A stretch of 64,000 nt of DNA from Sipunculus nudus. Taxonomy: Eukaryota; Annelida; Sipuncula; Golfingiida; Sipunculidae. This document shows positions 12,167 through 22,819 of this stretch, piece by piece (position 1 is the first letter of the stretch; every line of letters begins with the position of its first letter). A program made the position numbers and the translations under genes. Below the pieces are notes generated by a model. That model made no database searches, was not told the DNA's origin, and saw only the letters and a program-made list of their open reading frames with translations. The stretch is from contig CM049317.1 in assembly GCA_026874595.1 (NCBI GenBank), positions 72,749,618 through 72,813,617 of the forward strand. The letters are read 5' to 3'.

Positions 12167-13056
12167 AGTCCGGTCGCCACTTGACTCAACCTTGTTTTAT
12201 GGTCTTAAGTTTTTTCTCTGTGGATTTTGTTTGCCCACATATCAGGTGTGAAAAATATGTAGGCTGGACCCCTATCAGCCCTGGAGAATTTTTGCTAATA
12301 AGAATAAAGCAAAATGACCGCCAAAAAAATGCAAAAATAGCCAAAATTCCATAATTACGTTTACCTTTGACATAGAGGGTCATCCAATACATAGTTTGGG
12401 GTATTATGACTCAGATAATTCATTTGTGGTATTGTTTTATTCATAATGACCACCATTTTCAATTTAGCTTTTGTCCCATTAGGAAAACAAAAACTGTAAA
12501 TATACTGAACACACGATTTGGTTAGCTCGTATGTTTCAAAGCTTTAAGCAGATCGAGGGTAATAAATTAAACCAATTAAACCCTCAAGTATATATGAAGA
12601 TATGATGATCAAACTTTCTGGAAACAGTTGTTATACATTATAATAATAATATGTTTTTTTGAGACCTATGTATGACACCCATAATGAAACAATAAGAGCG
12701 AAACTGCCGTTATCTACACAGTTTTATTTCCCCCCTTGTGTCACAACGAGCCCCGGTATTTACAACATATACCAGATTTTACTTAGTTGGAGGGGGCTTA
12801 TGTGAGCATACTTTGGGCTTATTTAAATCAAAATAACAGCTTTACGGAAATTCATCTTTATTCGTGGCAAATGTAACAGTTGTATGTGGTTGCATATAAT
12901 ATAAAAGTGAATTGCATGATAAAGATTATGTAAGTTTTTGTAGTGTATTATGAAGGGTGTAGATACGAACGGACAAAGCTGTCACATGCATGGAAAACTA
13001 AATGATCTCTCAAAAACTCATATATATTATTATAGCGGGGTCCAAAAGCATTACAG
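12167..13056 (+). repeat. Dispersed repeat family B, copy 1
   Basis: The block starts at TAGTCCGG and ends at GCATTACAG. It matches the reverse complement of 15672-16479 almost end to end. Shared landmarks in order are CCTTGTTTTATGGTCTT, GTTTGCCCACATATCAGG, AACAC.TGATTTGGTTAG, CACAACGAG, ATTCATCTTTATTCG, GTAACAGTTGTATG, CGAACGGACAAAGCTGTCAC and GGGGTC.AAAAGCATTACAG. It is non-coding, about 890 bp. The ends are sharp, but no terminal inverted repeats or poly(A) are obvious, so the class is unknown (a non-autonomous Helitron-like or other element is possible). Confidence 0.75.
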
Positions 13057-13220
13057 ATAACTTAGCCATACTTGTAGCCCCCCCCCTTCTCAGTGACTTT
13101 TATGCAGTCTTTACATATTTTGTCAACGGTAAGCTAATTGTGGACTTCCATATGTAGCCGCTAACATACACAGACTTAGTATGTATATTTTATGTTTTTA
13201 CTTCCTTGGTTTGTTATTTG
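13056..13220. other. Short spacer between family B copies
   Basis: It contains a C9 run at 13079-13088 and ordinary AT-rich sequence. Confidence 0.5.
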
Positions 13221-13420
13221 TTTGCTCTGTTATCCACACATTTTTTCCCCCTTATGTCACGACGAGGCCTGATATTTACAACTTAGACAAAAATTTATTT
13301 AGTTTGAGGGGAGTTAAATGAACATTATTTGAGTCCAAATAAATCAAAATGGCACCTTTATGAACATTCATATTTGTTTGATGGCAAATGTAACATATAC
13401 CACATATATTGCAACATTCT
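13221..13420 (+). repeat. Dispersed repeat family B, partial copy 2
   Basis: The stretch parallels 12715-12900: TTATC.ACACA, TTTCCCCC, TGTCAC.ACGAG.CC..GTATTTACAAC, AAATCAAAATGGC and GGCAAATGTAACA. It lies in the same orientation as copy 1. The outer parts of the element are missing or too diverged to see. Confidence 0.65.
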
Positions 13421-14284
13421 CAGGTATACTGCTGCAAGCTTTCATCAGCATCATATAGCCATCAGCACCATATTAATATGTATTTTTTGTCTGCCATGTG
13501 ATCGCCAACTATGCCGACTTGCCAGTGCAAGCTGGACTCATTTTTCCACTTTCTGTAGCTGAACTAGAAAAGACTATTACTTTAGATTTTATATTAAAAT
13601 TAGCTGCTTCTTAAGAAGAAGGTGAACCAAATGAACATAAATTTATTTTGATTTTTTAGGTGGTATTATAAAAACATACAAATTTAGTCAATAACAACAT
13701 AGGACAACTGAAGAACACACGCTACTGACGTCATTTCTCTTATCAAATATTTCATGAATACCTGAAACCTTCAGCGCCAAAATTCATGTTATATAAACGA
13801 TGATGACAATGCATTAGAGTTTTATCAAATGCCCCACCCCTGAAAAATCTTGCCGTCCGTGTTATGCATCATAATGAGGGAAAATAGACTTTCTGAAACT
13901 TTGAACTAAAAAAAAATGTATGAGCGAAAATTGGCAACATATAGATGTATTCCCATGTACGCAAACAGAAAACACGATGGTTAAATGCAATACATAATAT
14001 TAAGCTTGCACTTAGTATAGAAACACGTGATATAATTAGTAATGTCAACTTTTGTTCTGTGAGATGATATCGCAAATTCAGAGATTCACTTGTATCTAAG
14101 AGACCTACAAATGCAGACAACAAAATGATTTGCCGTGAACAACCTATGGCTAAAACATTTCTAATTAATTACTCAAATGCATTTAATAATCCATTAATTA
14201 TTTCACGAGGAAGACTAAGCTACATTTCCCAAGAAAATAAAAAAAAAAGATAATAACCTTGGGATGTATTAGGTACCTATATAT
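13420..14284. other. AT-rich spacer, nothing recognised
   Basis: No frame with a recognisable domain and no clear repeat is seen here. Confidence 0.45.
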
Positions 14285-14573
14285 AAATAAATGGTCATAT
14301 GGGGGAGGGGGGGTCTAATCACAAGGGATAGTTGGCTATCGGTTGGGACACGGATATCGAGATAATCTCAGTTAAGCTCATGTTTTGTTAAAGTCATCTA
14401 TATTTATTAACGTACAGCCAAGGTCATATAAATTGGTCATATGGGGGAGGGCGGGGGGGGGGGGGGTCTAATCACAAAGAATAGTAAGCTATCGGTTGGG
14501 ACAGAGATGTCGAAAATATCTCAGTCAAGATCATGTTTCGTTGAAGTCAAGTATATAGAAAACGTGCAGCCAA
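14285..14573 (+). repeat. Tandem duplication, 142-bp unit
   Basis: GGTCATATGGGGGAGGG starts at 14293 and again at 14435. Both copies continue with GGTCTAATCACAA, CTATCGGTTGGGACA, a TCAGT.AAG.TCATGTTT block and GT.CAGCCAA. The second copy has a longer G run. The unit is non-coding. Confidence 0.85.
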
Positions 14574-15671
14574 ACTGTGGGTTGCATGCATAAGGAAAGA
14601 AAAAAAATATGTGTAAACTAAATGTAAATTTATGAGAATTACAATGTATTGTCTACCTTATTGTATAAAGTCGCCAAACTCATATGTCAGCTATACAATT
14701 TCAATATCGGGGGCTGGTTTGTAATAGTATTTTTTCAGCATCCCTCTTTGTTTGCACTTCAAGTTCTGAATTTTGATAGGGAATCTGCATATTACGGTGC
14801 AGGTTAAAGCTTTCCTTACTTTAAAGAGCTTATATGTTTTATAAATAAAATTTACTGCACTAAAACGGTGCTTATAGCGAGAAATATTACTGGTCTTGGA
14901 CTTGAAACCTGTAGTCAATCCGGCTGTCAATTCTGGAACTGGTCAGTAAGTAATTTTCCATGAATATTTTTGTCAGAAATCCCGCAGAAGAGCATACATG
15001 AGCAATCATTGAAGCCCGAGTGCACGTCATTCGGTTTGAGACTCTACTAGATGATTCCGAGATCCACCATACTTAGCTGTGTATCTGTGTTCCTACCTTA
15101 CCCACAGGCATTTCTTCCATTTCCTGAGTTTCTGTGTTTCAAATGATATTAATCCATGTACTTGGGGCATAGTGCCACTACACTTTTACAAAAGCTTTTG
15201 AAGAGATTGGAGTATATGTGTGATCTGAGCCTGACAGGTACATTACCAAGATATCATAAAAATAGAAAGTAGTCAAATGCCACTGATCCCGCCAGGATTT
15301 CATCAAACTGTGCTGTTTTTTCATAGAAAATGTGTTTCAAGGTAAACGAACTCCGTGGTTGGCGCCGAAAAAATACTATGGGCCTTGGTTGGGATAGAGA
15401 AATCTCATGGTGGTGAACATGATCGTTTTCAAAATGTAAAGGATTGTTTTCTGTGTATCACCCTTTTTCTCTACAAAATATGTACTAAAGATGCTGTTGG
15501 GACAGAGCAGATTAATAACAAACCAGGGAAGTAAGCGAAGTTAAAAATAAAAATATACATCCTAAGTCTGTGAATGTTAGCGGCCACAGTTAGATAACCT
15601 TTGACAACATATGTAAAGACAGCATGAAAGTCATGGAGAAGGAGCAGGGGCTTCAAGTATGACTCATCAGT
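14574..15671. other. AT-rich spacer, nothing recognised
   Basis: Only short frames without recognisable domains are present. Confidence 0.45.
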
Positions 15672-15698
15672 CTGTAATGCTTTTCGACCCCGTTACTG

Positions 15699-15751
<53 letters not shown>

Positions 15752-16479
15752 AGACCGGTTACTTTTCTATGCATGTGACAGCTTTGTCCGTTCGAATGTA
15801 CAACCTTCCTAATACAGTCTACAAAAAACTTACATCTTTTGTAATGCATGCCTCTTTAATATTATATTCAAATACATACAACTGTTACATTTGCCGCGAA
15901 TAAAGATGAATTTCCGTAAAGGTGTTATTTCGATTAAAATGAACCCAAATAATGCTCACAGAATCCCCCTAAAGTTGTAAATATCGGGCCTCGTTGTGAC
16001 ACAAGGGGGGAAATAAAACTGGAGATAACTGCAGTTTTGCTCTTATCGTTTCATTATTAAGGTCATACCTGGGTAACCAAAAAGCATATTTTTTTATAAT
16101 GTATAACAGCTAGTTTGATCATCCCATCATCATTTATACTTAATTGTTTAATTAGTTTTGTTTATTACCCTTGATCTGCAGAATGCCTTGGAACATGCGT
16201 ACTAACCAAATCATGTGTTCAGTATATTTAAAGTTTTTATTTCAAATGGGAGAACAGCTACATTAAAAATGCTGGTCATTATGACAAAACTAACACCACA
16301 AATGACTTTGTGCCACTTTGTTTAATGCTAATTAGCAAAACTTGCCCAAGACTTACAAGAGAAGGGGGGCAACCAACTTATTTTTCACACCTGATATGTG
16401 GGCAAACAAAATCCACAAGAAAAATCTAAAGACCATAAAACAAGGTTAGCCAAGAAAATGACCTTTGGCTGCCGGACTA
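15672..16479 (-). repeat. Dispersed repeat family B, copy 3, inverted
   Basis: This is the reverse complement of 12167-13056, ending at GCCGGACTA. With copy 1 it forms an inverted repeat with arms of 0.8-0.9 kb separated by about 2.6 kb. It carries an (AT)24 tract at 15701-15748 at the place where copy 1 has only a short CATATATATTATTATA, so the microsatellite seems to have grown inside the element. Confidence 0.75.
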
Positions 16480-16589
16480 ATAGTGTAGAAGACAAGGTCA
16501 AATATTGCCCTTGATAATGCCCCTTGAAGACATTTTCAAATCACACATGATTACGCACCCTGGACATAAAGGCAGTGTTTTCTTTTCAA

Positions 16590-16990
16590 AAGCAAGTACA
16601 TCAATTTTATATCCTGGTATCATCCCTAGTTATTGCCTCAGTAAAGTGGTATGCGTTCATTCCTATTCGTGTGTGCTTGTGTGGGTTTTTATTCACAAAA
16701 TAATTCACGCAGTAATGAAAGGGAACGGGCCAGTAAAGAACCGATTACATTTTGGGGTAGGTCCGGGATCTTATACGGATTCAGGAACACCAAGGAATAT
16801 TTGCAGATGTTCAGTCACGTATACATGAATTGAACTGGGAATATGGCCAAATAGGTGGCAATATATGGCACAGTCATGCCTAGTGCGCCACGCAGACCTT
16901 CCCGCCAGTATGGTCACGGTGGAACTGCGGAGAGAGGGTGTCCAGTGAATCTATGGATACGGCTTGTGCACACCAGCAATTTCAAAGTAT
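16590..16990 (+). repeat. Dispersed repeat family C, copy 2
   Basis: It aligns with 1660-2030: GTATGCGTTCATTCC, a GTGTGTGCTTGTG run, AATTCACGCAGTAATGAAAG, GATTACATTTTGG, AAGGAATATT and GGTCACGGT. Two overlapping plus-strand frames (16505-16833) carry no recognisable domain and are probably chance. Confidence 0.5.
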
Positions 16991-17139
16991 GAAATTAAGC
17001 AGCGGGATTTAAATGTTGCAGTGCGTTTTGAACCATGTGTTCTCAGTTTTGAGGCGAGTGGCCGTCTGCCTAGATTATCCAACAGTTGGCCTCTCGAAAG
17101 GACCCCCAATTAAAATAAAGCAGACCACTTAAACAAAAA

Positions 17140-17345
17140 GACATAACAGCCCCTTTGCTTCAACAACAACATAACTCACGCAGTCACGTACCGCCATGCC
17201 ATTTCAAGATTAGGCCAATGAAAGCTCGATTAAATTTCAGTGTTAATCCTGAACATGATCCGCCTTTAGGAACATCATCAAGGAATATTTACAAATGTAT
17301 AGTCATGTATGCAGTAATGAACCTGAGGGAAACGGCCGAGTAAGA
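17140..17345 (+). repeat. Dispersed repeat family C, copy 3
   Basis: It shares CATAACTCACGCAGTCA, a GATTAAATTTCAG block and GGAACATCATCAAGGAATATT with copies 1 and 2. It follows copy 2 in the same orientation after about 150 bp of unrelated sequence. Confidence 0.45.
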
Positions 17346-17570
17346 GAATTCAGCAATAATTATAGAATGACTGTTTGAATTCAGGGGTGTTTCAGAATGA
17401 GACCCGGTCAAGTTTATCATGTTGATTCGAACGCCTGCTTGTTTCACCTAAATAAAAGTCTTCGCTGACTGGACACACGTGCCTACATTCTCAGATATTT
17501 GAAATTCATAATAACAAAGAGTTTTCAGAATTCCTGAGCCAAGGGAAAAAATACCTTCAGGAGATCCAGT

Positions 17571-18435
17571 TAATAATAATAATAAAGATTATAACTTTAT
17601 TAACTTATTTTAACCAGAAATTATTCACAAAAAAACATTCCACATACACGAAAACAAACAAAAGCATCAAAACAGGTTATGAAGTTATATTAGAGTAAAC
17701 GCTTCCTACACAAAAGGCTTACAGGCACTACACAAAAGGCTTACAGGCACTTATCCATCAATCAGTTTTGCTTTTTCTGCCTGCTTGCACTGGTTACTTT
17801 AATGATTGTTACTCAATTAAGAAATTTCCCCATTTTTCTAAATGTAAATATTTTTTTACCTGCAATATTTCTTTCAACATGATATACCTGTTTCAAATAC
17901 CTAAGCAGTTCTGTAAAATCTGGCAACTGACCTTTACACCTCATTCAAAATAACCTCAGTTAATCTTAAATCGTTTACTTGTGGCCGGTTTTCCTTCAAC
18001 AAATTATTTTTAGTTTTGTTCTATATTGTACCCACTTTGGGGCAAAACCAAAGTTTATATTTCATAGTATCTTCGTCCTGTTCATAAAATGTACAAGAGG
18101 CATCATTCACCAAATTGATCTTAAAGAGAAAGGAATTTAAAACTTAGCAGTTATGCATTATCCTGTACTGGAAATATTTCAGTTTACTATCAACTGTTGT
18201 TCTGTTTAAATGTTTAAAACCTTTATAAACCTCATCTTCTGTGACATTTAACTCTAACATCCATCTTTTGACTGTTTTCTCAGGTTTTTCACTGAAATCC
18301 TGTAAAACCTTTCTATAAACAGTTTTGGTCTTATCTTTATTTTTAATCAGGTTACAAAAAAGTTGTTTGTCTCTGATTCTACCTTACCATAATCGACATT
18401 ATCTGTAATACATTTCTTCCGTGGTAATGGAAAAG
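17571..18435 (-). mobile_element. L1-like LINE, 3' end with ORF2 C-terminus
   Basis: Read on the minus strand, the block encodes the C-terminal region typical of L1/Tx1-like ORF2 proteins in aquatic animals. The motif TTVDSKLKYFQYRIMH lies near 18150-18200. Next comes LVNDASCTFYEQDEDT and then LWFCPKV near 18030-18110, which corresponds to the family pattern of a cysteine pair, an acidic stretch and a final Cys-Pro. Stops and frameshifts break it (for example after MHNC). The block ends in AATAAAG-like sequence and a (TTA)n tail at 17571-17585. A 22-bp tandem duplication sits in its 3' part at 17706-17750. No reverse-transcriptase core is present, so this is a 5'-truncated insertion, now a relic. 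Confidence 0.7.
17706..17750 (+). repeat. 22-bp tandem duplication
   Basis: CTACACAAAAGGCTTACAGG occurs twice in a row with a 22-bp period. Confidence 0.9.
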
Positions 18436-18830
18436 GTTTAATGGTAATAACTTATTGCAGACCTATGGTCCATATACAGAAACAATGAAAGAAATAAGAA
18501 TAGAAAGAAAAGAACAGTACTGAGAAAGCAAGTAACACAGGATTTAGGCTGCATTGTCACTTATATTTTAAAAACAAACATCTTCTGTTGATGAGCATTA
18601 AACAAATCTGACTTTAAATATAGATCAGATTCATACAAAGGTCTGAAATACAGGTTGTCAGATTCAACTATCTGAGTAAATTATTTATTTCCCAATTAAC
18701 ATTTCAAACCTTCTCATTGCAGGCATTACTATTAGTTAAAAAGTCAAAACAGTCAACGGATGACAGATGATTCCATTAAAACTGTCTAAACATAGCAAGG
18801 TAAAAGAGAGTGGCAGGCATGGCTATTTGT
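18436..18830 (-). mobile_element. Second retroposon 3' end
   Basis: On the minus strand it ends with GGACCATAGGTCTGCAATAA, the same end seen at 11170 in another context. It abuts the L1-like fragment at 17571-18435. Only scattered short coding-like pieces are visible upstream of the end, so the family is not assigned. Confidence 0.4.
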
Positions 18831-18965
18831 GAAAGGAAATCAAATAACGCGCATAATATAGACAGTCCGTTAACCCTAACAACAGTATGCTCTTGAATTG
18901 CCTGTGTTACTTATATTATATTTATTTCGATTTTCCTGATGTTTTAAATTGTTTTCGTTGGGGAG

Positions 18966-19166
18966 GAGATTGAAAAAGTGAATGATGATGCAAAAGAAAT
19001 GTTATCTCTTTGCCGAAATCAGTCCTTAATTCGATGGAGTGTTGTTGAAAAACATTTGTATACATTCTTAACACAATATAACTTATGGAAGTCTGCCAAG
19101 GACAGAATTAAAGCAAAAGCGGACAGATGGTTACAGAAACTGGGCTCAACACACTTGTCCAAGTAA
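18966..19166 (+). CDS. Candidate terminal exon of an unknown protein
   Basis: An open frame of about 66 codons ends at a TAA (19164). Its composition looks protein-like: rich in Lys, Glu, Trp and Leu, without simple sequence. It includes LCRNQSLIRWSVVEKHLY and AKDRIKAKADRWLQKLG, which would form amphipathic helices. The frame has no ATG near the start. It is preceded by a pyrimidine-rich stretch and a GGGGAG that could serve as a splice acceptor at about 18965, so a 3' terminal exon is plausible. I do not recognise the family, and no upstream exon can be linked in this window. It could instead be a transposon-derived frame or chance. Confidence 0.3.
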   Translation, partial: EIEKVNDDAKEMLSLCRNQSLIRWSVVEKHLYTFLTQYNLWKSAKDRIKAKADRWLQKLGSTHLSK

Positions 19167-19468
19167 ACAGGTGATTTATACAGGTTTGCCGGGAATGCTT
19201 GTAAACTTTATAATTGGCTATCTAAAACATGAGCATAAGAAAGAAAAGGAAACGGTGCCGGTCACAAAATGCAGCATGGTTCTTGTATGAAGCGCATGGC
19301 GAATCGGCATTAACCTTTATATGTTAAGAATGGCCTTATGTGTTTGTATACATGCAACAGCGATCGCGTAAATAGGTTTTACTTAACTCCTGATAACTTA
19401 CAAAAATTCTGGATAAATAATATAATGTTATTCCTATAGCAAAGATGGTAAAAATATAATGGATCCAA

Positions 19469-19470
<2 letters not shown>
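19167..19470. other. Spacer, nothing recognised
   Basis: It is the possible 3' flank of the candidate exon. No clear polyadenylation signal is seen within 100 bp. Confidence 0.4.

Positions 19471-19528
<58 letters not shown>
19471..19528. repeat. (AT)29 microsatellite
   Basis: An uninterrupted AT dinucleotide run. Frames through it read as Tyr-Ile repeats and are not genes. Confidence 0.95.
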
Positions 19529-19530
<2 letters not shown>

Positions 19531-19847
19531 CATTAGACAAATTGCACATAATTTACCTTAACATATCGTTTTGAACTCACATATTCTTTTTGTATTTTTA
19601 TCAGACAAGGAAAATACATAGGGAATATAAATGTACTAATATTTTGTAATAGTATTCGTTCTGACAGAACCAAAAGCGTTTAGGTTCGTGCTGGAGCCGT
19701 CAAAAATATATGCATTCACAGTAAATGAATTAATAAATGGAAATGGTGAGCAATCTAGGAAATTCTTTGATATACTGAAATTTAACGTTTCATACTTTTA
19801 TTTTGTTTCGTAGGTTCTGAAAGGTTATACGTTTGTTGCAATGAACG

Positions 19848-19851
<4 letters not shown>
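19529..19851. other. AT-rich spacer
   Basis: No feature is recognised between the two microsatellites. Confidence 0.5.

Positions 19852-19915
<64 letters not shown>
19852..19915. repeat. (AT)n microsatellite
   Basis: An uninterrupted run of about 32 AT units. Confidence 0.95.
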
Positions 19916-19919
<4 letters not shown>

Positions 19920-19973
19920 AGGGTTTGAATGCCATTCCAGGATCAAAGTGCTCGATAAATAAAGTAGAGCTGC

Positions 19974-20075
19974 TATAAGTTTATAAAAATGCATCAATGC
20001 ATAAATGTCACTACCCGCAGGTTTCGTGCGCACTGCGGGTAGTGACATTTATGCATTGATGCATTTTTATAAACT

Positions 20076-20079
<4 letters not shown>
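19974..20079. repeat. Perfect 47-bp inverted repeat with 12-nt loop
   Basis: The left arm 19974-20020 is the exact reverse complement of the right arm 20033-20079; the loop is GTTTCGTGCGCA. The inner end of the stem is GC-rich (CTACCCGCAG / CTGCGGGTAG) and the outer part AT-rich. The right arm runs directly into TA repeats (20078-20153). It could be a real cruciform-forming palindrome, a small hairpin RNA source, a fold-back replication product, or an assembly artefact. Confidence 0.9.
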
Positions 20080-20142
<63 letters not shown>

Positions 20143-20153
20143 ATATATATATA
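20078..20153. repeat. Interrupted (TA)n microsatellite
   Basis: TA runs are broken by AAATATAT and TTTATAT interruptions. Confidence 0.9.
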
Positions 20154-20289
20154 ATTTCACTTTAATGTAATGAACCATAGACGATTTTATACCTATATAT
20201 TTATGGAAAGAGATCATAATATTTAATAAAAAAACTGTTACTGTAAAAAAAATTAAAGGTAGACAGTATAAAAACTAACCTTGAGAATA

Positions 20290-20790
20290 AGTTATAGAGC
20301 CCTGATGTGAATACGTCGTCGGCCAGGAATTATCACCCGGTTTTAGAATACCCCTCCGGTTATTTGAAATCGATATATCAGATTACCCCTTCGATTTCAG
20401 ATTACCCCTTGAAAACAGTTGTATCTTTATGTCTATTAACTTACAATTTTCATAAGGATTCTATTTCTACTTCTCAAATTATGTTAAATATTTTTTATAT
20501 TTTATTTTTGTTTGTAATTCATCATGCGTTTTTGGGAACTGTATGACTGCATAAGAAAATTATTAACTTTAATTTGGCGACAATTCTATTTTCATAGATT
20601 GATTCCATCTATAAAATCTGCTATATTTCATTTGGTTTATTGATATAATAAATCTTGAGTATAAAGCATAGGAAATATATCAGTTAATTGAATGTGCTAG
20701 AGGGTAATATGAAATTAGGTTCAGATTGCCCCCGGGGGCAATCGATAAAAGGTTACGAGGATATATTGAAATGAAGGGTAACATGAAGTC
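20290..20790 (+). repeat. Dispersed repeat family E, copy with about two minisatellite units
   Basis: It contains GAAATCGATATATCAGATTA and CGATTTCAGATTACCCCTT (20366-20412), the same unit that is expanded at 36388-37196. These are followed by an AT-rich body with GCGACAATTCTATTTTCATA and ATTGATT, then GAGGGTAATATGAAATTA. The same body order follows the expanded array (GCGACAATTTTGTATTTCAT, then GAGGGGTAATCTGAATTATA). So this is a second copy of the same element. The terminal parts of both copies hold GATTACCC-type motifs in opposite orientation. A 20-bp palindrome, GATTGCCCCCGGGGGCAATC, lies at 20724-20743. Confidence 0.65.
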
Positions 20791-22300
20791 ATTACATCGC
20801 GGTAGGCGATAGGAGTTCAGAATACAGAAAGTGTTCGAGTGTAGCTGAGCGATAATGTTAATTCGAATGTTTAAAACGTAACACCGACACAACCTATACA
20901 TAAAATAACCAATGAATTATAGAACGTCGGTTAAATTTTGCTTACAATTATGAAACATGATTCCACGATCATTTCCAGACATTAATAAAATTATCTTGGA
21001 ACAAATATAAACTATCTGGGTGACGCGTACTTAGGGTACGTTTACATAAGGCAAGGAATCGTCGGAGCCCAATCGGTTAAGAGTAAAATCAGGACAACAG
21101 CCCTAGTAAAACGATAGAAAAGTGATTATAAGAAAACTAAGAGAATTACCTTCATAAATCCTGTTTATTTTGTCTTGTCAAATCTTGCACGTATAGTTAC
21201 TTGGTTATGGAGCTGGGCTCTCAGCAATAACTGTTCTTTATTGGGAGCTTTTTAAACAAGCTCTCCTCTTAATGTCTGAGATGGGTGCGTAAATCTCCCA
21301 ATTTTCTATAAGATTGTCTAGTAATTATTCGATTATAGGGCTTATAATGATCAGTTATTGCAAATCTGAGCCTTACGTGTTTCCCCGATCCCGGCATGGC
21401 TTTAATTTTTTTCGGCGCTTCAATGTTACAATAACGCCTGTTTTCTTTAGCGTCATCAGATTTATCCTAGCATTATCCAATTGTGTTTTTTTTACCGAAT
21501 CTTAAATAAAAGCAGTGGAAAGTAGGAATACGGAAAGGTGGGAGGATTATTCATGAGTAATGATGTACATTTGCCTGCAGTATTTTTGCGGAAACTAACC
21601 AAAAAAAGTGTGATTTGATGGCAATTGCTACAGCCACCTAAGAAGTATCACGTACATTGATGTTAATGTTCCTTGTTGACATTCTTTTAGAAGATAGTGT
21701 CACGTATTCTGGGTAAATATAAATATCATGTGTTATTCCGCTGTTGCGCAAACACAGAGGATCACGTGCACGGCGAAGATTCATTGGGTAAAAAAGAAAT
21801 TAAGATCGGTTTATTAAATATAGTGTATCTAACAGGTGTATCGGCCGAGCTATCCCGATGCTTAATACATGAGAACTTGGGGAAATATATGGACTCCTCT
21901 AAGCAGCGTCTGGTAATAATGGGAGACTTATCACATTCTCTTGTTTGACTGGTTATTTTTTTAATTCAAAACAAAATAAAATACTTTAGCATCCTGAATG
22001 ATGCTATAACGATCCCCTAACCCACCGATACATCACGATACATAATCAAATATCTCATCGGTCCCTGTATCAAGGAGTTAATGATATCTGATCGTCCCGC
22101 AGAAAGTCCGACATTTAATTTAGTTTCCGATCAAGGGAACCTAGTAAATGTAACCTCTGCTAGACGGCTCTAGGTTGAACCCACTGGACCATGACAGGTC
22201 CAGAAATCTCCGTTACACAGCCTGTGCTATCCAACAGTCACTATATCGGCGACAACTGCGCTGCACGCACATGCCCTTTAATTGCTCTGCTTCGTGTCTT
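20790..22300. other. Spacer with one possible decayed retroposon
   Basis: The 21190-21300 block shares AAGCTCTCC and CTGAGATGGGTGC with 8785-8815, hinting at a short interspersed element. No convincing gene is present; the plus-strand frame at 21697-21948 has no recognised domain. Confidence 0.35.
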
Positions 22301-22308
22301 TAATTACA

Positions 22309-22766
22309 ATGGGACAGAGAAATACGCAGAGACACACTTCGCAGGGCTACTCTATTGAGCCTGTGGAAAAAGAAATGAATGCACCACGTTCAAGAAACAA
22401 GACTTCGGTTTGTGGTCAGCTGAGGCCCGACTCTCCTCAAAAACTGTCGACATCCTCACTGAGCAAGACTGTCACGACGTCGAAGTTTTGAAACTTCTGA
22501 CGACAGAGGACGTGAGCGAGTTCGACTTATCCCGTGGCCAGCGCAAACTGCTATTAGCGGCTATTGATAGACTGAAGAAAGCAGACAATCAAGAGGACAG
22601 GGCGGCTAGCGGCTCCACACAACCACAAGTCAAAGAATCCGAGTTGACGGGTCCAACCAATTTGACGGGAAATCTGTCTTCTCTGGACGCCATCTTGGGA
22701 AGTCTTGGTTCCAACCGGGGCAGAGAGCGACATACAAGAGGTGAGTCTATGGCAAAACCCGTCTGA
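22309..22766 (+). pseudogene. gag N-terminal region of DIRS/Ngaro-like element
   Basis: A frame begins at ATG 22309 (MGQRNTQRHTSQGYS). It must shift near 22395-22410 into a second frame that carries ARLSSKTVDILTEQD, LKLLTTEDVSEFDLSRGQRK and LLLAAIDRL. This helical, SAM-like segment with the SRGQRKLL motif is common at the start of gag in these elements. A TGA at 22764 ends the frame. Its role would be to form the nucleocapsid particle. Confidence 0.6.
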
Positions 22767-22819
22767 TACCAGATTATGTGGCTAGGAATCCCCAAACCCT
22801 GGTTCCGTAAAAAATTGTT

